Positions 15,416-23,607 of a stretch of DNA of 33,350 nt are shown here, piece after piece. The translations under genes were made by a program, and so were the position numbers. The DNA lies in contig NZ_JAFQXT010000047.1 of the NCBI RefSeq assembly GCF_017406825.1, positions 1-33,350 on the forward strand, read 5' to 3'. How positions within the stretch are numbered: the first letter of the stretch is position 1; each line of letters opens with the position of its first letter. Source of the stretch: Methanobrevibacter sp. (GTDB taxonomy: Archaea; Methanobacteriota; Methanobacteria; Methanobacteriales; Methanobacteriaceae). Below the pieces are notes generated by a model that was given only the letters and a program-made list of their open reading frames with translations, was not told the DNA's origin and did no database searches.

Positions 15416-16384
15416 ATATCCGTGATTTTGCGCTTTGGTGACAAAGACTGTTCCCTTGTCTCCAATCATATCCTTAATTTTTTCAACAATGAATTCGTTT
15501 GATTCATCGAATACTGTGTATAACACCGGTCCGAATGAACTTATGCCCGCACCGTAAGCACCTGCCTCTTCCATTGCTTTCATGGTCGGCAGATAACTTG
15601 AGTCAAGGCTATGCTCCAGCTTATTGAAACCTACTTTTTGAAGCTCGCTTACAGCCCATCCGAAGTTTTTGATGTCTTTTTCAAGCATGAACGGAATAAG
15701 ATTCATTAAAATCAAGTGGGATACCTGTTCCACCTCTTCCTTTGGAATAGGACAGTATGTCTGGAAGACATCCACTTCATCATCCCCCTCCATGTGCTTT
15801 TCGATTTCGGGAATGACGATTAATATTTTCCACTCTTCCGGGAACTCATATCTTGCAATTAAGGTAGCAGGTTTTGCCTTTGATGCTCCTGAAGGCAAGA
15901 ATAAAGGTTTTTCTTCTTTGCTGTGTCCACCATCTACAATGAAACCGCCCAAATCGTGAGTATAAGTTCCGATTCCGGAGGTTCCGCCCCTTCCGACAAT
16001 GCTGCTTAGGATTCTGCTTTCCACTTCAATGCCCATTGTTTCTGTGATTAAATGAGCTGTTGAAACTGCAATTTGAGTTCCGCTTCCAAAACCGGAATGC
16101 GGAGGATAAGTCTGATGAACTGTAAATTTAAATCCTGCATCGATATTGAAATGTTCAATAGTTTTTTTGGCAGCATCCGGGATTTTTTCCTTACATTCCA
16201 GAATGGCCTCTTCGTCAGTTACGGTTTCTGCAAATTCAAGTTCAATTCCACTTTCTATTTGCTCAGATTCCAATACAAATTGTGGATCAGCTAATGCTAG
16301 ACCAATTCCACCATCAACTCTTCTATATGACCCATTCAAGTCAATTAGGGACATATGTATTCTTGAAGGTGCTCTAATTATCAT
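15401..16384 (-). CDS. mptG: Beta-ribofuranosylaminobenzene 5'-phosphate synthase
   Basis: This enzyme makes the first committed intermediate of methanopterin by joining 4-hydroxybenzoate or 4-aminobenzoate to PRPP with loss of CO2 and pyrophosphate. It belongs to the GHMP-kinase fold. The N-terminus IIRAPSRIHMSLIDL, then RVDGGIGLAL, and the glycine-rich YPPHSGFGSGTQ loop (about residue 95) are diagnostic. The ATG at 16384 gives 327 residues and has GGATGTGA upstream; a GTG at 16393 lies inside that site and would add three residues. It appears as a single gene with its own terminator. It supports the methanogen assignment and is not linked to other methanopterin genes here. Confidence 0.93.
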   Translation of the reverse strand: MIIRAPSRIHMSLIDLNGSYRRVDGGIGLALADPQFVLESEQIESGIELEFAETVTDEEAILECKEKIPDAAKKTIEHFNIDAGFKFTVHQTYPPHSGFGSGTQIAVSTAHLITETMGIEVESRILSSIVGRGGTSGIGTYTHDLGGFIVDGGHSKEEKPLFLPSGASKAKPATLIARYEFPEEWKILIVIPEIEKHMEGDDEVDVFQTYCPIPKEEVEQVSHLILMNLIPFMLEKDIKNFGWAVSELQKVGFNKLEHSLDSSYLPTMKAMEEAGAYGAGISSFGPVLYTVFDESNEFIVEKIKDMIGDKGTVFVTKAQNHGYVIEK

Positions 16385-16467
16385 TTTTTTCACATCCGTT
16401 AAAATAATTCCTTTTAAATGTATGTTAATAAATAGTAATAAAGTTTTCTTTTAATTAGTAAAAGAAG

Positions 16468-17115
16468 TCAGAAATCCAAATCATCGACAACACGGATTAA
16501 TTTGGATGCAAGATTGCAGGTATAATCAAATTCTTCATAAGAATAGCATTCATAAACAAGCGTTGGAACGCCTGCCTTTGCTGTCGGTTCGGTTATGAAT
16601 GGAGGGCTTGATCTGAATTCAGGCTCGTAATATACAATTTCATCTATTGAATCTATGATGATTTCCATGAATTTTGAGGATTTCCCATCAAAGCCCGGTG
16701 CAAAGACAAAGTTTGTAATCTTATACTCTCCGGGTCCATTGGACCCCCTGTTTGAATGAATATCCAAAAATAAGTCATATCCCCTACTGATAATATCATC
16801 TTTGATGAATTCCTGAGCGAGAAGCTGTCCTTCCAGACGCCCTTCAGTTTCTGAAGCCTTGTCATTGACATTAATATTATACAGATAATAACAGTATTTT
16901 AAATCATCTTTAGATGTCAACTCATCGAAAAGAGCCCTGTGGGATTTGCTTTCAAGCGGATGCATTCCTATCACATAAGCTATCTTAACTTGCGAAGAAA
17001 TGTCTCCGAATGGGCCGTGCAGATGCACACTTCCCAAATCATTCTCGCCAATTAGTTTCGAATCGTATCTGCTAGAATCAACCTGAGCGATGTCTGTAGG
17101 GCCTTCGGGATACAA
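16468..17115 (-). CDS. Zinc carboxypeptidase/AstE-like metalloprotein
   Basis: A 215-residue cytoplasmic protein with the metal signature of the M14/succinylglutamate-desuccinylase superfamily: IGMHPLE (His52, Glu55), then LDIHSN (His120), and a likely catalytic glutamate in LVYECYSYEEF (Glu189). The family removes an acyl or amino-acid group from a small substrate or peptide with Zn2+. There is no signal peptide. The only reasonable start is TTG at 17115, with GGTGAT three bases upstream. It lies after ferritin, from which it is separated by a terminator-like hairpin. It is a short version of the fold; the substrate is unknown. Confidence 0.72.
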   Translation of the reverse strand: MYPEGPTDIAQVDSSRYDSKLIGENDLGSVHLHGPFGDISSQVKIAYVIGMHPLESKSHRALFDELTSKDDLKYCYYLYNINVNDKASETEGRLEGQLLAQEFIKDDIISRGYDLFLDIHSNRGSNGPGEYKITNFVFAPGFDGKSSKFMEIIIDSIDEIVYYEPEFRSSPPFITEPTAKAGVPTLVYECYSYEEFDYTCNLASKLIRVVDDLDF

Positions 17116-17124
17116 ATTATCACC

Positions 17125-17160
17125 AAAAAAAATAAGTAATGACTAGAAATCAATCTAGTC
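17125..17160 (-). terminator. Intrinsic terminator after ferritin
   Basis: A perfect 7-bp hairpin (GACTAGA / TCTAGTC, 17141-17160) overlaps the ferritin stop codon. A run of eight T residues follows on the minus strand. Some read-through could serve the gene at 16468. Confidence 0.6.
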
Positions 17161-17655
17161 GTCGGAAGGTGCGCGTGCACCTAACTCTTTGTTCAATTCA
17201 TAGATCAGTCTGTTGTCACCATCGGCGAGTTTTATTTTGGCAACCAATTCCATTGCGTTTTCTTCCTCTTCAACTTGCTCTTCAACAAACCATTGGAGGA
17301 AGTTGTTGGTTGCATGGTCTTTTTCTTCAATAGCCAAATTAACCAGGTCGTTTATTAGGCCTGATACCTTTTTTTCATGTTCCAGAACATGTTCAAATGC
17401 TGCAACCGGAGAATCCCATTCGGTTTGAGGTCCTTCAATTTCTGTTAAGGTTACGGAAGCACCTCTTCTTATGATGTAGTCATAGAACTTCATACCGTGT
17501 TCCAGTTCTTCTGCAGCCTGCACTCTCATCCAGTTTGCAAATCCTGCTAAATCTTCATCTTCAAAGTAAGCTGCCATGGATAAATATAAATATCCTGAAT
17601 AAACTTCAGCGTTTAATTGTCCATTCAATGCTTTTTCCATATTTTCTGATACCAT
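17155..17655 (-). CDS. ftnA: Ferritin (iron storage)
   Basis: A 166-residue non-haem ferritin that oxidises Fe2+ and stores iron in a 24-subunit shell. Every ferroxidase ligand of E. coli FtnA is present at the same number: Glu17, Glu50, His53, Glu94, Gln127 and Glu130. The four-helix-bundle pattern is clear and the length is typical. The ATG at 17655 follows GGTGAT by five bases. A terminator overlaps its stop codon, so it is probably transcribed mostly alone. It is divergent from nudC across an 84-bp AT-rich gap that must hold both promoters. The close match to bacterial ferritins suggests old transfer. Confidence 0.95.
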   Translation of the reverse strand: MVSENMEKALNGQLNAEVYSGYLYLSMAAYFEDEDLAGFANWMRVQAAEELEHGMKFYDYIIRRGASVTLTEIEGPQTEWDSPVAAFEHVLEHEKKVSGLINDLVNLAIEEKDHATNNFLQWFVEEQVEEEENAMELVAKIKLADGDNRLIYELNKELGARAPSDD

Positions 17656-17739
17656 TTTTTATCACCAATTTAATCTTTAGTTCTGATTTAATATAAAACC
17701 TACTAAAAATATTATATTAATAAAAATAAATTCTATATC

Positions 17740-18537
17740 ATGATAGAAAAATCACTTTATGAAAACTACGAAATCGATTTCGATGAAAAAATTACTCCCA
17801 ATAGTGATGATTATCTATTTGTTTTCAATGAAAACAGAGAATTATATTTGGACAATGATAAAAACTTACCCACTTCATCAGTTGAATTTAACGTTAATTT
17901 CTGCTTTTACATTGGAAATTATAAAGGCAGAAAGGCATTTGTGGTTAACGTTGAAAGTGATGAATCATTCTATCCGTTATATGAAGTTTATGAATTTGAC
18001 CATGACCTGTACCATATTGCAGGAAAAGCCGTTTTGGTAAACGACTGGTATGTATCACACAGGTTTTGCGGAAGATGCGGAACACCAACCCAGTTGGATG
18101 AAAAGGACATGATGTTAAAATGCCCCGAATGCGGTCAGAACCACTATCCCCGCATTGCCCCTGCAATTATTGTGGCTATCAGAAATGACGGCGAATTGCT
18201 TATGGCCCAACACAGCTATCATGACACCATCAGATATGCATTAATAGCGGGTTTTGTAGAACCTGGAGAATCGATTGAAGAAGCAGTGCACAGAGAGGTC
18301 CTTGAAGAAGTGGGAATCAAGATTAAAAACTTAAAGTATATGAAAAGCCAATCATGGCCGTTTCCAAATTCATTGATGCTGGGTTTTACAGCAGAATATG
18401 AATCCGGAGACATAAAAGTGGATGGGGACGAAATCGTCAAGGCAAAGTGGTTCAAGAAAGATGAAATAATAAGATATGCCTCTGACATAAGCATTTCAGA
18501 CTGGCTTGTTCAGAACTTTATCGATACAACAGATTGA
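17740..18537 (+). CDS. nudC: NADH pyrophosphatase / NAD-RNA decapping-type Nudix hydrolase
   Basis: A 265-residue NudC. It has an N-terminal beta domain, a zinc ribbon (Cys110, Cys113, Cys128, Cys131), a Nudix box GFVEPGESIEEAVHREVLEE (starts at residue 171, with the full GX5EX7REUXEEXG pattern), and the NudC-specific SQSWPFPNS motif (203-211) that binds the adenine side of NAD. NudC splits NAD(H) to NMN(H) and AMP and, in bacteria, removes NAD caps from RNA. No ribosome binding site precedes the ATG, and a TATA-like box ATTATATTAA (17711-17720) lies close, so a leaderless mRNA is likely. ATP-grasp copy 3 follows after only 8 bp. Confidence 0.92.
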   Translation: MIEKSLYENYEIDFDEKITPNSDDYLFVFNENRELYLDNDKNLPTSSVEFNVNFCFYIGNYKGRKAFVVNVESDESFYPLYEVYEFDHDLYHIAGKAVLVNDWYVSHRFCGRCGTPTQLDEKDMMLKCPECGQNHYPRIAPAIIVAIRNDGELLMAQHSYHDTIRYALIAGFVEPGESIEEAVHREVLEEVGIKIKNLKYMKSQSWPFPNSLMLGFTAEYESGDIKVDGDEIVKAKWFKKDEIIRYASDISISDWLVQNFIDTTD

Positions 18538-18545
18538 GGGAAAAA

Positions 18546-20234
18546 ATGAGAAACATAGTTATTGTAGAATGCATGTCTACCGGAATCAATTTCATACAGG
18601 ACATTGTAGACAGAAATTTCAATCCAGTCGTGCTGGACTTGAACAATATCGATAATGAAAACGGAAATACCTACAATCATCACAAGCAGGAAGACATGAA
18701 ACTAATAAGTGAGGATTTTGAATTAATCAGAGAAAAGGACAGCTATGAGGAAACCCTTTTGATGGTTAAGGAATTGGATCCTATTCTAATCCTTCCAGGA
18801 AGTGAAAAAGGGGTGAGGCTGGCTACAAGATTATCCCATGATTTGAACCTATTGGGAAATTCCTATGAAAACATCGACGCCATGACGCTCAAGGATAAAA
18901 TGCAGGAAAGAATAGCCAAGCACAACTTGAGGTCAATAAAAGGAAAACTGGTAACCACCCTGCAGGAGGCAATAGAATTTTACGACAGCGAAAATCTCAA
19001 GAAAGTCCTTATAAAACCGAATTTCAGTGCGGGCTCTTCAAGCGTGAAGATCAGTTCAGACAGAGAAGAGTTCATCAACAATTTTAAAGCATTGCTCAAT
19101 GATTATAATTGTTACGGGCATGAAAACAATGAACTTTTAATTCAGGAATTTATTGACGGAGAGGAATATATTGTCAATACCGTATCCTGTGAAGGACATC
19201 ATAAGGTAACACTAATCTGGAAATATTCCAAGGTAAAAACCTCAGACGGCAGCATTATATATGACATAATGGAAACCGTGGATGAATTGAGCCTCGGTGA
19301 AGCAGAAATGATTGAATATGCATATAATGTAGCTGATGCGCTCGGCGTTAAGTACGGACCTGTTCACGGGGAATACATGATTGATGAAAAAGGCCCGGTT
19401 TTAATTGAGGTGAACTGCCGTCCCTGTGGAGGCACACTGCCCCCGGAATATCTGGACAGGATTTCCGGGCAGCATGAGACCGACAGCATATTGGATGCAT
19501 ATCTAAAACCTTCACTTTTCCATGAAAAAAGAAAACAACCCTACAGGCTATATGCAAAAGGAGCCATAAAGGATTTCATTGTTCCTCATGATTTAACTGC
19601 AGACTCAACATCAATACATTATATCGCTGAAAAATTAGAAAGCCACTATAAGACCGCTTTCGAAGAGATCTCATTATCCGGAAAATCATTTATCAAAACT
19701 AAAGATTTGATGTCAAGCTGCGGATTAATCTATTTGGTTAATGAAGACTATTACGCCCTTCAAAAGGAAATCAATTTTCTGCATGATATAGAAAAAAATG
19801 CATTTTCATTAATTTTAAGTGAAAAATCGGATGAAAATGAAACTATTGCACATGATAGCGAACAAATCAAATCCCTATTGGAAATTGCTTACAGCAATGG
19901 AAGTATTCTATTCATAACTGACAAGTTTATAGACAATAGTAATATTAAACAGATTTCCCCTTCAGAAATTAAAAACATTAATGGACACTATGACTCTGTT
20001 ATAATCTATCTGAACGAAGCTCTTAAAAATAAAAAAGGGCCTGAAATCACAAGAATCTTTTTGGAAAGTATAGAGCGTGTTAAGAATGGAGGAATCATTT
20101 TAATTCCAAAACTGACATATGGCAATATTCCAGGTGGAAGAAAAGTAATAGAAGGACTGGTAAAAACATTGAAATTAAGGATTGAAGTCCCTCCATCAGA
20201 TTATGGTAAAATCATCATTGCATCAAAAAGTTAG
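18546..20234 (+). CDS. ATP-grasp ligase with methyltransferase-like C-terminal domain, copy 3
   Basis: A 562-residue paralogue of the genes at 5195 and 7425, with pre-ATP-grasp (MRNIVIVEC, LILPGSEKG), ATP-grasp (LIKPNFSAGSSS, IQEFIDGEEY, HGEYMI, LIEVNCRPCGG, ISGQHETDS) and a C-terminal domain (YDSVIIYLNEA, NGGIILIP, IIIASK) that resembles late methyltransferase strands. The ATG at 18546 is chosen because GAGGG lies five bases before it and its start matches copy 2; a TTG at 18534 is rejected. It follows nudC by 8 bp, so NAD breakdown and this ligase are co-expressed. Its stop abuts that of a MalY/PatB-type gene read the other way. The substrate is unknown. Confidence 0.86.
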   Translation: MRNIVIVECMSTGINFIQDIVDRNFNPVVLDLNNIDNENGNTYNHHKQEDMKLISEDFELIREKDSYEETLLMVKELDPILILPGSEKGVRLATRLSHDLNLLGNSYENIDAMTLKDKMQERIAKHNLRSIKGKLVTTLQEAIEFYDSENLKKVLIKPNFSAGSSSVKISSDREEFINNFKALLNDYNCYGHENNELLIQEFIDGEEYIVNTVSCEGHHKVTLIWKYSKVKTSDGSIIYDIMETVDELSLGEAEMIEYAYNVADALGVKYGPVHGEYMIDEKGPVLIEVNCRPCGGTLPPEYLDRISGQHETDSILDAYLKPSLFHEKRKQPYRLYAKGAIKDFIVPHDLTADSTSIHYIAEKLESHYKTAFEEISLSGKSFIKTKDLMSSCGLIYLVNEDYYALQKEINFLHDIEKNAFSLILSEKSDENETIAHDSEQIKSLLEIAYSNGSILFITDKFIDNSNIKQISPSEIKNINGHYDSVIIYLNEALKNKKGPEITRIFLESIERVKNGGIILIPKLTYGNIPGGRKVIEGLVKTLKLRIEVPPSDYGKIIIASKS

Positions 20235-21398
20235 TTAAAACTGATTAATATTGTTTAAAGCTATGATTCCTGCCTTAAGTCTGTTGAGTCCGTCTTTCAG
20301 CAATTTTTCTGGACAGGCAATGTTCATCCTTAAAAAATTGTCTCCGCACTGGCCAAAATCAACTCCAGCAGATAAGAACAAACCCTGATTTTGCCTTAAA
20401 AATTCAGACAAAACCTTTGAATGAGTATTTAAAGCAGAACAATCCAACCATAAAAGATAAGTTGCTTCACATTCAATAAGTTTGATTACCGGCAATTCAT
20501 TGGCAAGGAATTCTTTAACAATCTGCTTATTTTCAAATAAAACTTCTTTCAGTTCCTCAAGCCAGTCTTCAGACTCTTTATAGGCTGCAATAACAGCAGA
20601 TGTTGCAAATACATTGCAAGAATCTGAATTGTCAATGTGCATCTGACTTTTGATTTTATCCAGTAATTCCTTATTTTTGGTGTGGACAATGGAACTTTGA
20701 AAACCTGCAATATTGAATGATTTTGAAGGGGACAAACATGTTATGACATTGTCAGAAGGATTGCATGGATTATATTTGGTTCCTGGGTTTGTCAAATCAC
20801 AATGAATTTCATCGGAAATTAGAACTACGCCATGTTTCCTACATAACTCTTCAATTTTGTCCAATTCCTCACGTGACCATATCTTGCCGATCGGATTGTG
20901 GGGATTGCATAAAATCATCATTTTTACTCTTGATAATTTTTCATCCAAATCATCAAAATCTATCTTGTATTGCCCATTTTCATAAATCAGTTCATTTTCA
21001 AGGACTTTACGGTCATTTTCTTCAATAACCCAGAAAAACACATGATAAACAGGTGTTTGAATTAAAATCTCATCTCCAACGTCGGTCAGGCATCTTATCA
21101 TTGAGGATATTGACGGCATGACTCCTATTGCATAAGCCATATCCTCACGGTGCATTTTAAAGTCATATCGTCTGTCCCACCAGTCAATATATGACTCAAA
21201 TAACTCGTCAGGAACAATAGTATAGCCATAAACCGGATGATTTGATCTTTTTTTTATTGCATCTTGGATGGCAGGGGCAACTTTGAAGTCCATGTCCGCC
21301 ACCCACATGGGCATATCATCGTCGAACAAATCCCATTTAACTGAATTAGTATTTTTCCTATCAATGACACTTTCAAAATCAAATTTAGTACTTTTCAT
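20235..21398 (-). CDS. patB: MalY/PatB-family PLP-dependent cystathionine beta-lyase/aminotransferase
   Basis: A 387-residue fold-type I PLP enzyme of the MalY/PatB group, which cleaves C-S bonds of cystathionine, cysteine or related compounds or acts as an aminotransferase. Seen are MPMWVADMDF (about residue 29), PVYGYT (about 55), TPVYHVFF, CNPHNPIGK (about residue 170), SDEIHCDL (PLP ring Asp), the Schiff-base lysine in SPSKSFNIAG (about 230) and FLRMNIACP with the carboxylate-binding Arg near the end. A strong AGAAGGGG site precedes the ATG. It is divergent from the DUF308 gene and ends head to head with ATP-grasp copy 3 without a spacer. A functional link to that ligase is possible but not shown. 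Confidence 0.9.
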   Translation of the reverse strand: MKSTKFDFESVIDRKNTNSVKWDLFDDDMPMWVADMDFKVAPAIQDAIKKRSNHPVYGYTIVPDELFESYIDWWDRRYDFKMHREDMAYAIGVMPSISSMIRCLTDVGDEILIQTPVYHVFFWVIEENDRKVLENELIYENGQYKIDFDDLDEKLSRVKMMILCNPHNPIGKIWSREELDKIEELCRKHGVVLISDEIHCDLTNPGTKYNPCNPSDNVITCLSPSKSFNIAGFQSSIVHTKNKELLDKIKSQMHIDNSDSCNVFATSAVIAAYKESEDWLEELKEVLFENKQIVKEFLANELPVIKLIECEATYLLWLDCSALNTHSKVLSEFLRQNQGLFLSAGVDFGQCGDNFLRMNIACPEKLLKDGLNRLKAGIIALNNINQF

Positions 21399-21506
21399 AA
21401 TGAACCCCTTCTATCATCAAATTAATCCTTAATTAGTTGAGGTATAACTCCACCATCATACATAAATAATATTTTTAACATATTTAAATTAAATGGAGGT
21501 GAAATA
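21399..21506. promoter_or_regulatory. Divergent promoter region
   Basis: The gap between the MalY/PatB and DUF308 genes holds strong ribosome binding sites for both (AGAAGGGG on the minus strand, GGAGGTGA at 21495-21502 on the plus strand) and TATA-like ATAAATAATATTTTTAA at about 21462-21478. No other structure was seen. Confidence 0.35.
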
Positions 21507-21995
21507 ATGGAAGCAAATAAGATAGGAGGATACGGTTCAATCATACTTGGTTTGATATTCATATTATTCCCAATGTTTTCAACCGGCCTTGTTTCAATAA
21601 TTGTTGGATTGAGTCTGTTGTTCTTTGGTATTTCAGCGGCATTTATGGGCTGGAACATGCGAAAAGAAGTAAGTAATGCTTTTCCAAATATCATTTTGGC
21701 CATTGGAATAATTGCCATCATCTTTGGATTCCTATTTATATTCTACATCGATGCATTATCATTCCTTATCGGATTGCAATTCTATATTGTAGGATTCATC
21801 ATGATTGTTTTTGGTATTGCAGGACTGTTCTCAAATTTAACACGCATATCCACATTCAGTTCAATTCTTGTATTGGTAATGGGAATCATAGCAATAGCCC
21901 TTGCAATATTTGCAATTAACCAACCTGTATATATTGCAATCATAATTGGTATCGTTCTAATTATTGAAGGTGTGTCATTGCTCATTTCAAATTAA
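21507..21995 (+). CDS. DUF308 (HdeD-like) membrane protein
   Basis: A 162-residue hydrophobic protein with six predicted membrane spans arranged as three hairpins, each with a Gly-rich turn. The pattern LGLIFILFP...IIVGLSLLFFGI is typical of DUF308, the family that contains HdeD. Function in archaea is unknown; bacterial HdeD is linked to acid resistance. It has the strongest ribosome binding site in the window (GGAGGTGA), which suggests solid expression. It is a single gene with a terminator after it. An open frame on the opposite strand is a composition effect. Confidence 0.85.
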   Translation: MEANKIGGYGSIILGLIFILFPMFSTGLVSIIVGLSLLFFGISAAFMGWNMRKEVSNAFPNIILAIGIIAIIFGFLFIFYIDALSFLIGLQFYIVGFIMIVFGIAGLFSNLTRISTFSSILVLVMGIIAIALAIFAINQPVYIAIIIGIVLIIEGVSLLISN

Positions 21996-22020
21996 TACCC
22001 TCAATTTTTTAAAAAATAGC

Positions 22021-22057
22021 AAGTGTGAATAATTTGATTTCACACTTCAATTATTTT
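22021..22057. terminator. Terminator between DUF308 and the RHH-like gene
   Basis: A perfect 9-bp inverted repeat AAGTGTGAA / TTCACACTT (22021-22047, 9-nt loop) is followed by ATTATTTTTAG on the plus strand. On the minus strand it is followed by A/T runs at 22003-22016. It likely serves both convergent genes. Confidence 0.65.
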
Positions 22058-22830
22058 TAGTTTGATTTTTCAGTTTTTCGAAAATCTATTTCATTTTCAC
22101 TGCAATACTCTTCAACGTGAGAAATTATTTCAGAGATATCCTCATCTGAGCATTCATTTTTGAAGTAATATGCAATAGGCTGAGCATTTGTATATACAGT
22201 TATTATTAAAAACTCATTATCATTGAAGCTTACATCTAAAGTATTGTAGATTTGAATATCTTTTACGATATCCTGTTTAGCCTTTTCAATCGGTGTCTCA
22301 TTTCCGATTGATTTGATTAGAGTGTTATTATATATATTTTGTAATCTAGCCAATTTATCTTCGTCAGTTGAAACTTCACCTTCAGGTTCTATTTCAACCA
22401 GTTTTTCCTTGAAGAGTTTTGCATTATGCAACTTTTCTTGGATTTCAATTAATTCCTGTTCCAATTGTTTTTCTTCTTCGATTAGTGAATTGATGAATGC
22501 TTCACTCCCATTGTTGAATTCCTCATACATTTCCAATACATCTCTTGGGGACAATATTGAATGATTTTTGAAAAACTCCTTGGTGTGTGGTTTTACACGT
22601 ATGCTTAACGGTTTTAATTTTTCTTTTTTTGGTTTGTGGTGAAATATTTCCTCATCAAAATTATCATCATATTTTTTGTGCAAAGCCAGCATTCTTTCAT
22701 GAAACAGTCTTCCGAACTCTTCGCGGGACATGTCTTCCGGGAAATTTATTTCAAAGTCCCCTGGAGTGTATGATCCTCCGAATCTTTCGTTTCCGAATTC
22801 AAATTTTTTAGTTCTTTTTTGGTTTGTCAT
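22057..22830 (-). CDS. Ribbon-helix-helix-like, coiled-coil protein (putative autoregulator)
   Basis: A 257-residue acidic protein that I do not recognise as a named family. Counted from the chosen start, residues about 73-105 read LKPLSIRVKPHTKEFFKNH and then SPRDVLEMYEEF, the strand-helix-helix pattern of ribbon-helix-helix DNA-binding proteins. A coiled-coil segment rich in Glu and Lys follows (about 115-145). The C-terminal half has a small alpha/beta look (NEFLIITVYTNAQPIAYYF). The ATG at 22830 follows GGAAGTGA; an open frame to 22932 is an upstream extension across the promoter. Three palindromes of the form TGTA-TACA cover the predicted promoter, which suggests that the protein represses itself. 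A defence or plasmid-type origin cannot be excluded. Confidence 0.68.
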   Translation of the reverse strand: MTNQKRTKKFEFGNERFGGSYTPGDFEINFPEDMSREEFGRLFHERMLALHKKYDDNFDEEIFHHKPKKEKLKPLSIRVKPHTKEFFKNHSILSPRDVLEMYEEFNNGSEAFINSLIEEEKQLEQELIEIQEKLHNAKLFKEKLVEIEPEGEVSTDEDKLARLQNIYNNTLIKSIGNETPIEKAKQDIVKDIQIYNTLDVSFNDNEFLIITVYTNAQPIAYYFKNECSDEDISEIISHVEEYCSENEIDFRKTEKSN

Positions 22831-22843
22831 TGTATCACTTCCA

Positions 22844-22931
22844 TTTTGTATTACAAAATGTATTTTTGTATACAATTTAATATTGATAAAAAGTAGTATA
22901 TAAATGTATTCATTTTTAAAAAATGTATACA
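22844..22931 (-). promoter_or_regulatory. Promoter with three TGTA-TACA palindromes
   Basis: The perfect palindromes are TTTTGTA-T-TACAAAA (22844-22858), TTGTATACAA (22866-22875) and TGTATACA (22924-22931). The centres of the first two are about 20 bp apart, two turns of the helix. A TATA-like TTTATATA on the minus strand (22897-22904) predicts a start of transcription inside the second palindrome. The layout fits an operator that blocks initiation. Confidence 0.55.
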
Positions 22932-22959
22932 CGAAAATTTTTAAAAAAATAAAGCCGAA

Positions 22960-23592
22960 TCATTTACTCAATTCAGCGCCAATTTCAAAAGCCTTTTCCA
23001 AATCATTTGGAAACTGCATAATCCATTGTTTTTCTTTAGCTTCCTGTGAAAACCCATTCATATTATATTTTGAATAATCACTTACCTGCATAGTATCACA
23101 AACAGGATATGATACAATTTCACCATTCAAAAATGAAAATAAATACTCTGTACTTGCCAAACTTTCTTTCATGGATTGCTCGTAAAACTCGAGCGGAGCA
23201 TTCATTGTATAAAATATTCCAACATTTACCTTGCCTGCATAATAGCTGGATCCGTCATCATATGACAACAGACAGAAAATCAATCTCTCAACCAATGCCC
23301 TGAACTCGCTTGTAGGCTGTCCGAAGTAGATTGGAGAACCGATTAAAAGGCAATCAGCATCCAATATTTTATCAATCACCGGTTGAAGGTCATCTCTCCA
23401 ATAGCATTTGCCTTTGGTTTTGTCTTTAAGTTTGCATACAAGGCAGCTTCTGCATCCTGTAAACACCAAATCATATAGATTGATATATTCAGTTTCGGCT
23501 CCAACGGATTCGGCTCCCTTTTGAGCAGATTGTAAAATTTCAGCGGTATTCCATTTTTTTCTGGGACTTGCATTGACTATAATTGTTTTCAT
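22960..23592 (-). CDS. Iron-sulfur flavoprotein / NADPH-dependent FMN reductase family
   Basis: A 210-residue flavodoxin-like protein. The N-terminal VNASPRKKWNTAEIL loop binds FMN phosphate. CRSCLVCKLKDKTKGKC (about residues 47-63) has the compact cysteine motif of the archaeal iron-sulfur flavoproteins, which bind a 4Fe-4S cluster and FMN and pass electrons to O2 or H2O2 in methanogens. GSPIYFGQP (about 85-93) is the second FMN loop. It follows serS by 15 bp with an AGGGGA site, so it is probably in the serS transcript. An oxidative-stress role is inferred from the family. Confidence 0.86.
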   Translation of the reverse strand: MKTIIVNASPRKKWNTAEILQSAQKGAESVGAETEYINLYDLVFTGCRSCLVCKLKDKTKGKCYWRDDLQPVIDKILDADCLLIGSPIYFGQPTSEFRALVERLIFCLLSYDDGSSYYAGKVNVGIFYTMNAPLEFYEQSMKESLASTEYLFSFLNGEIVSYPVCDTMQVSDYSKYNMNGFSQEAKEKQWIMQFPNDLEKAFEIGAELSK

Positions 23593-23607
23593 TACGATTC
23601 CCCTGAA

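Noticed and set aside
21422..21985. Minus-strand open frames opposite the DUF308 gene
   Set aside because: They mirror a strongly hydrophobic gene with a perfect ribosome binding site on the plus strand, and have no start signals of their own.
22831..22932. Upstream extension of the RHH-like gene to an ATG at 22932
   Set aside because: It would run through the predicted TATA box and palindromes, has no ribosome binding site, and encodes a low-complexity hydrophobic stretch. The ATG at 22830 has GGAAGTGA.
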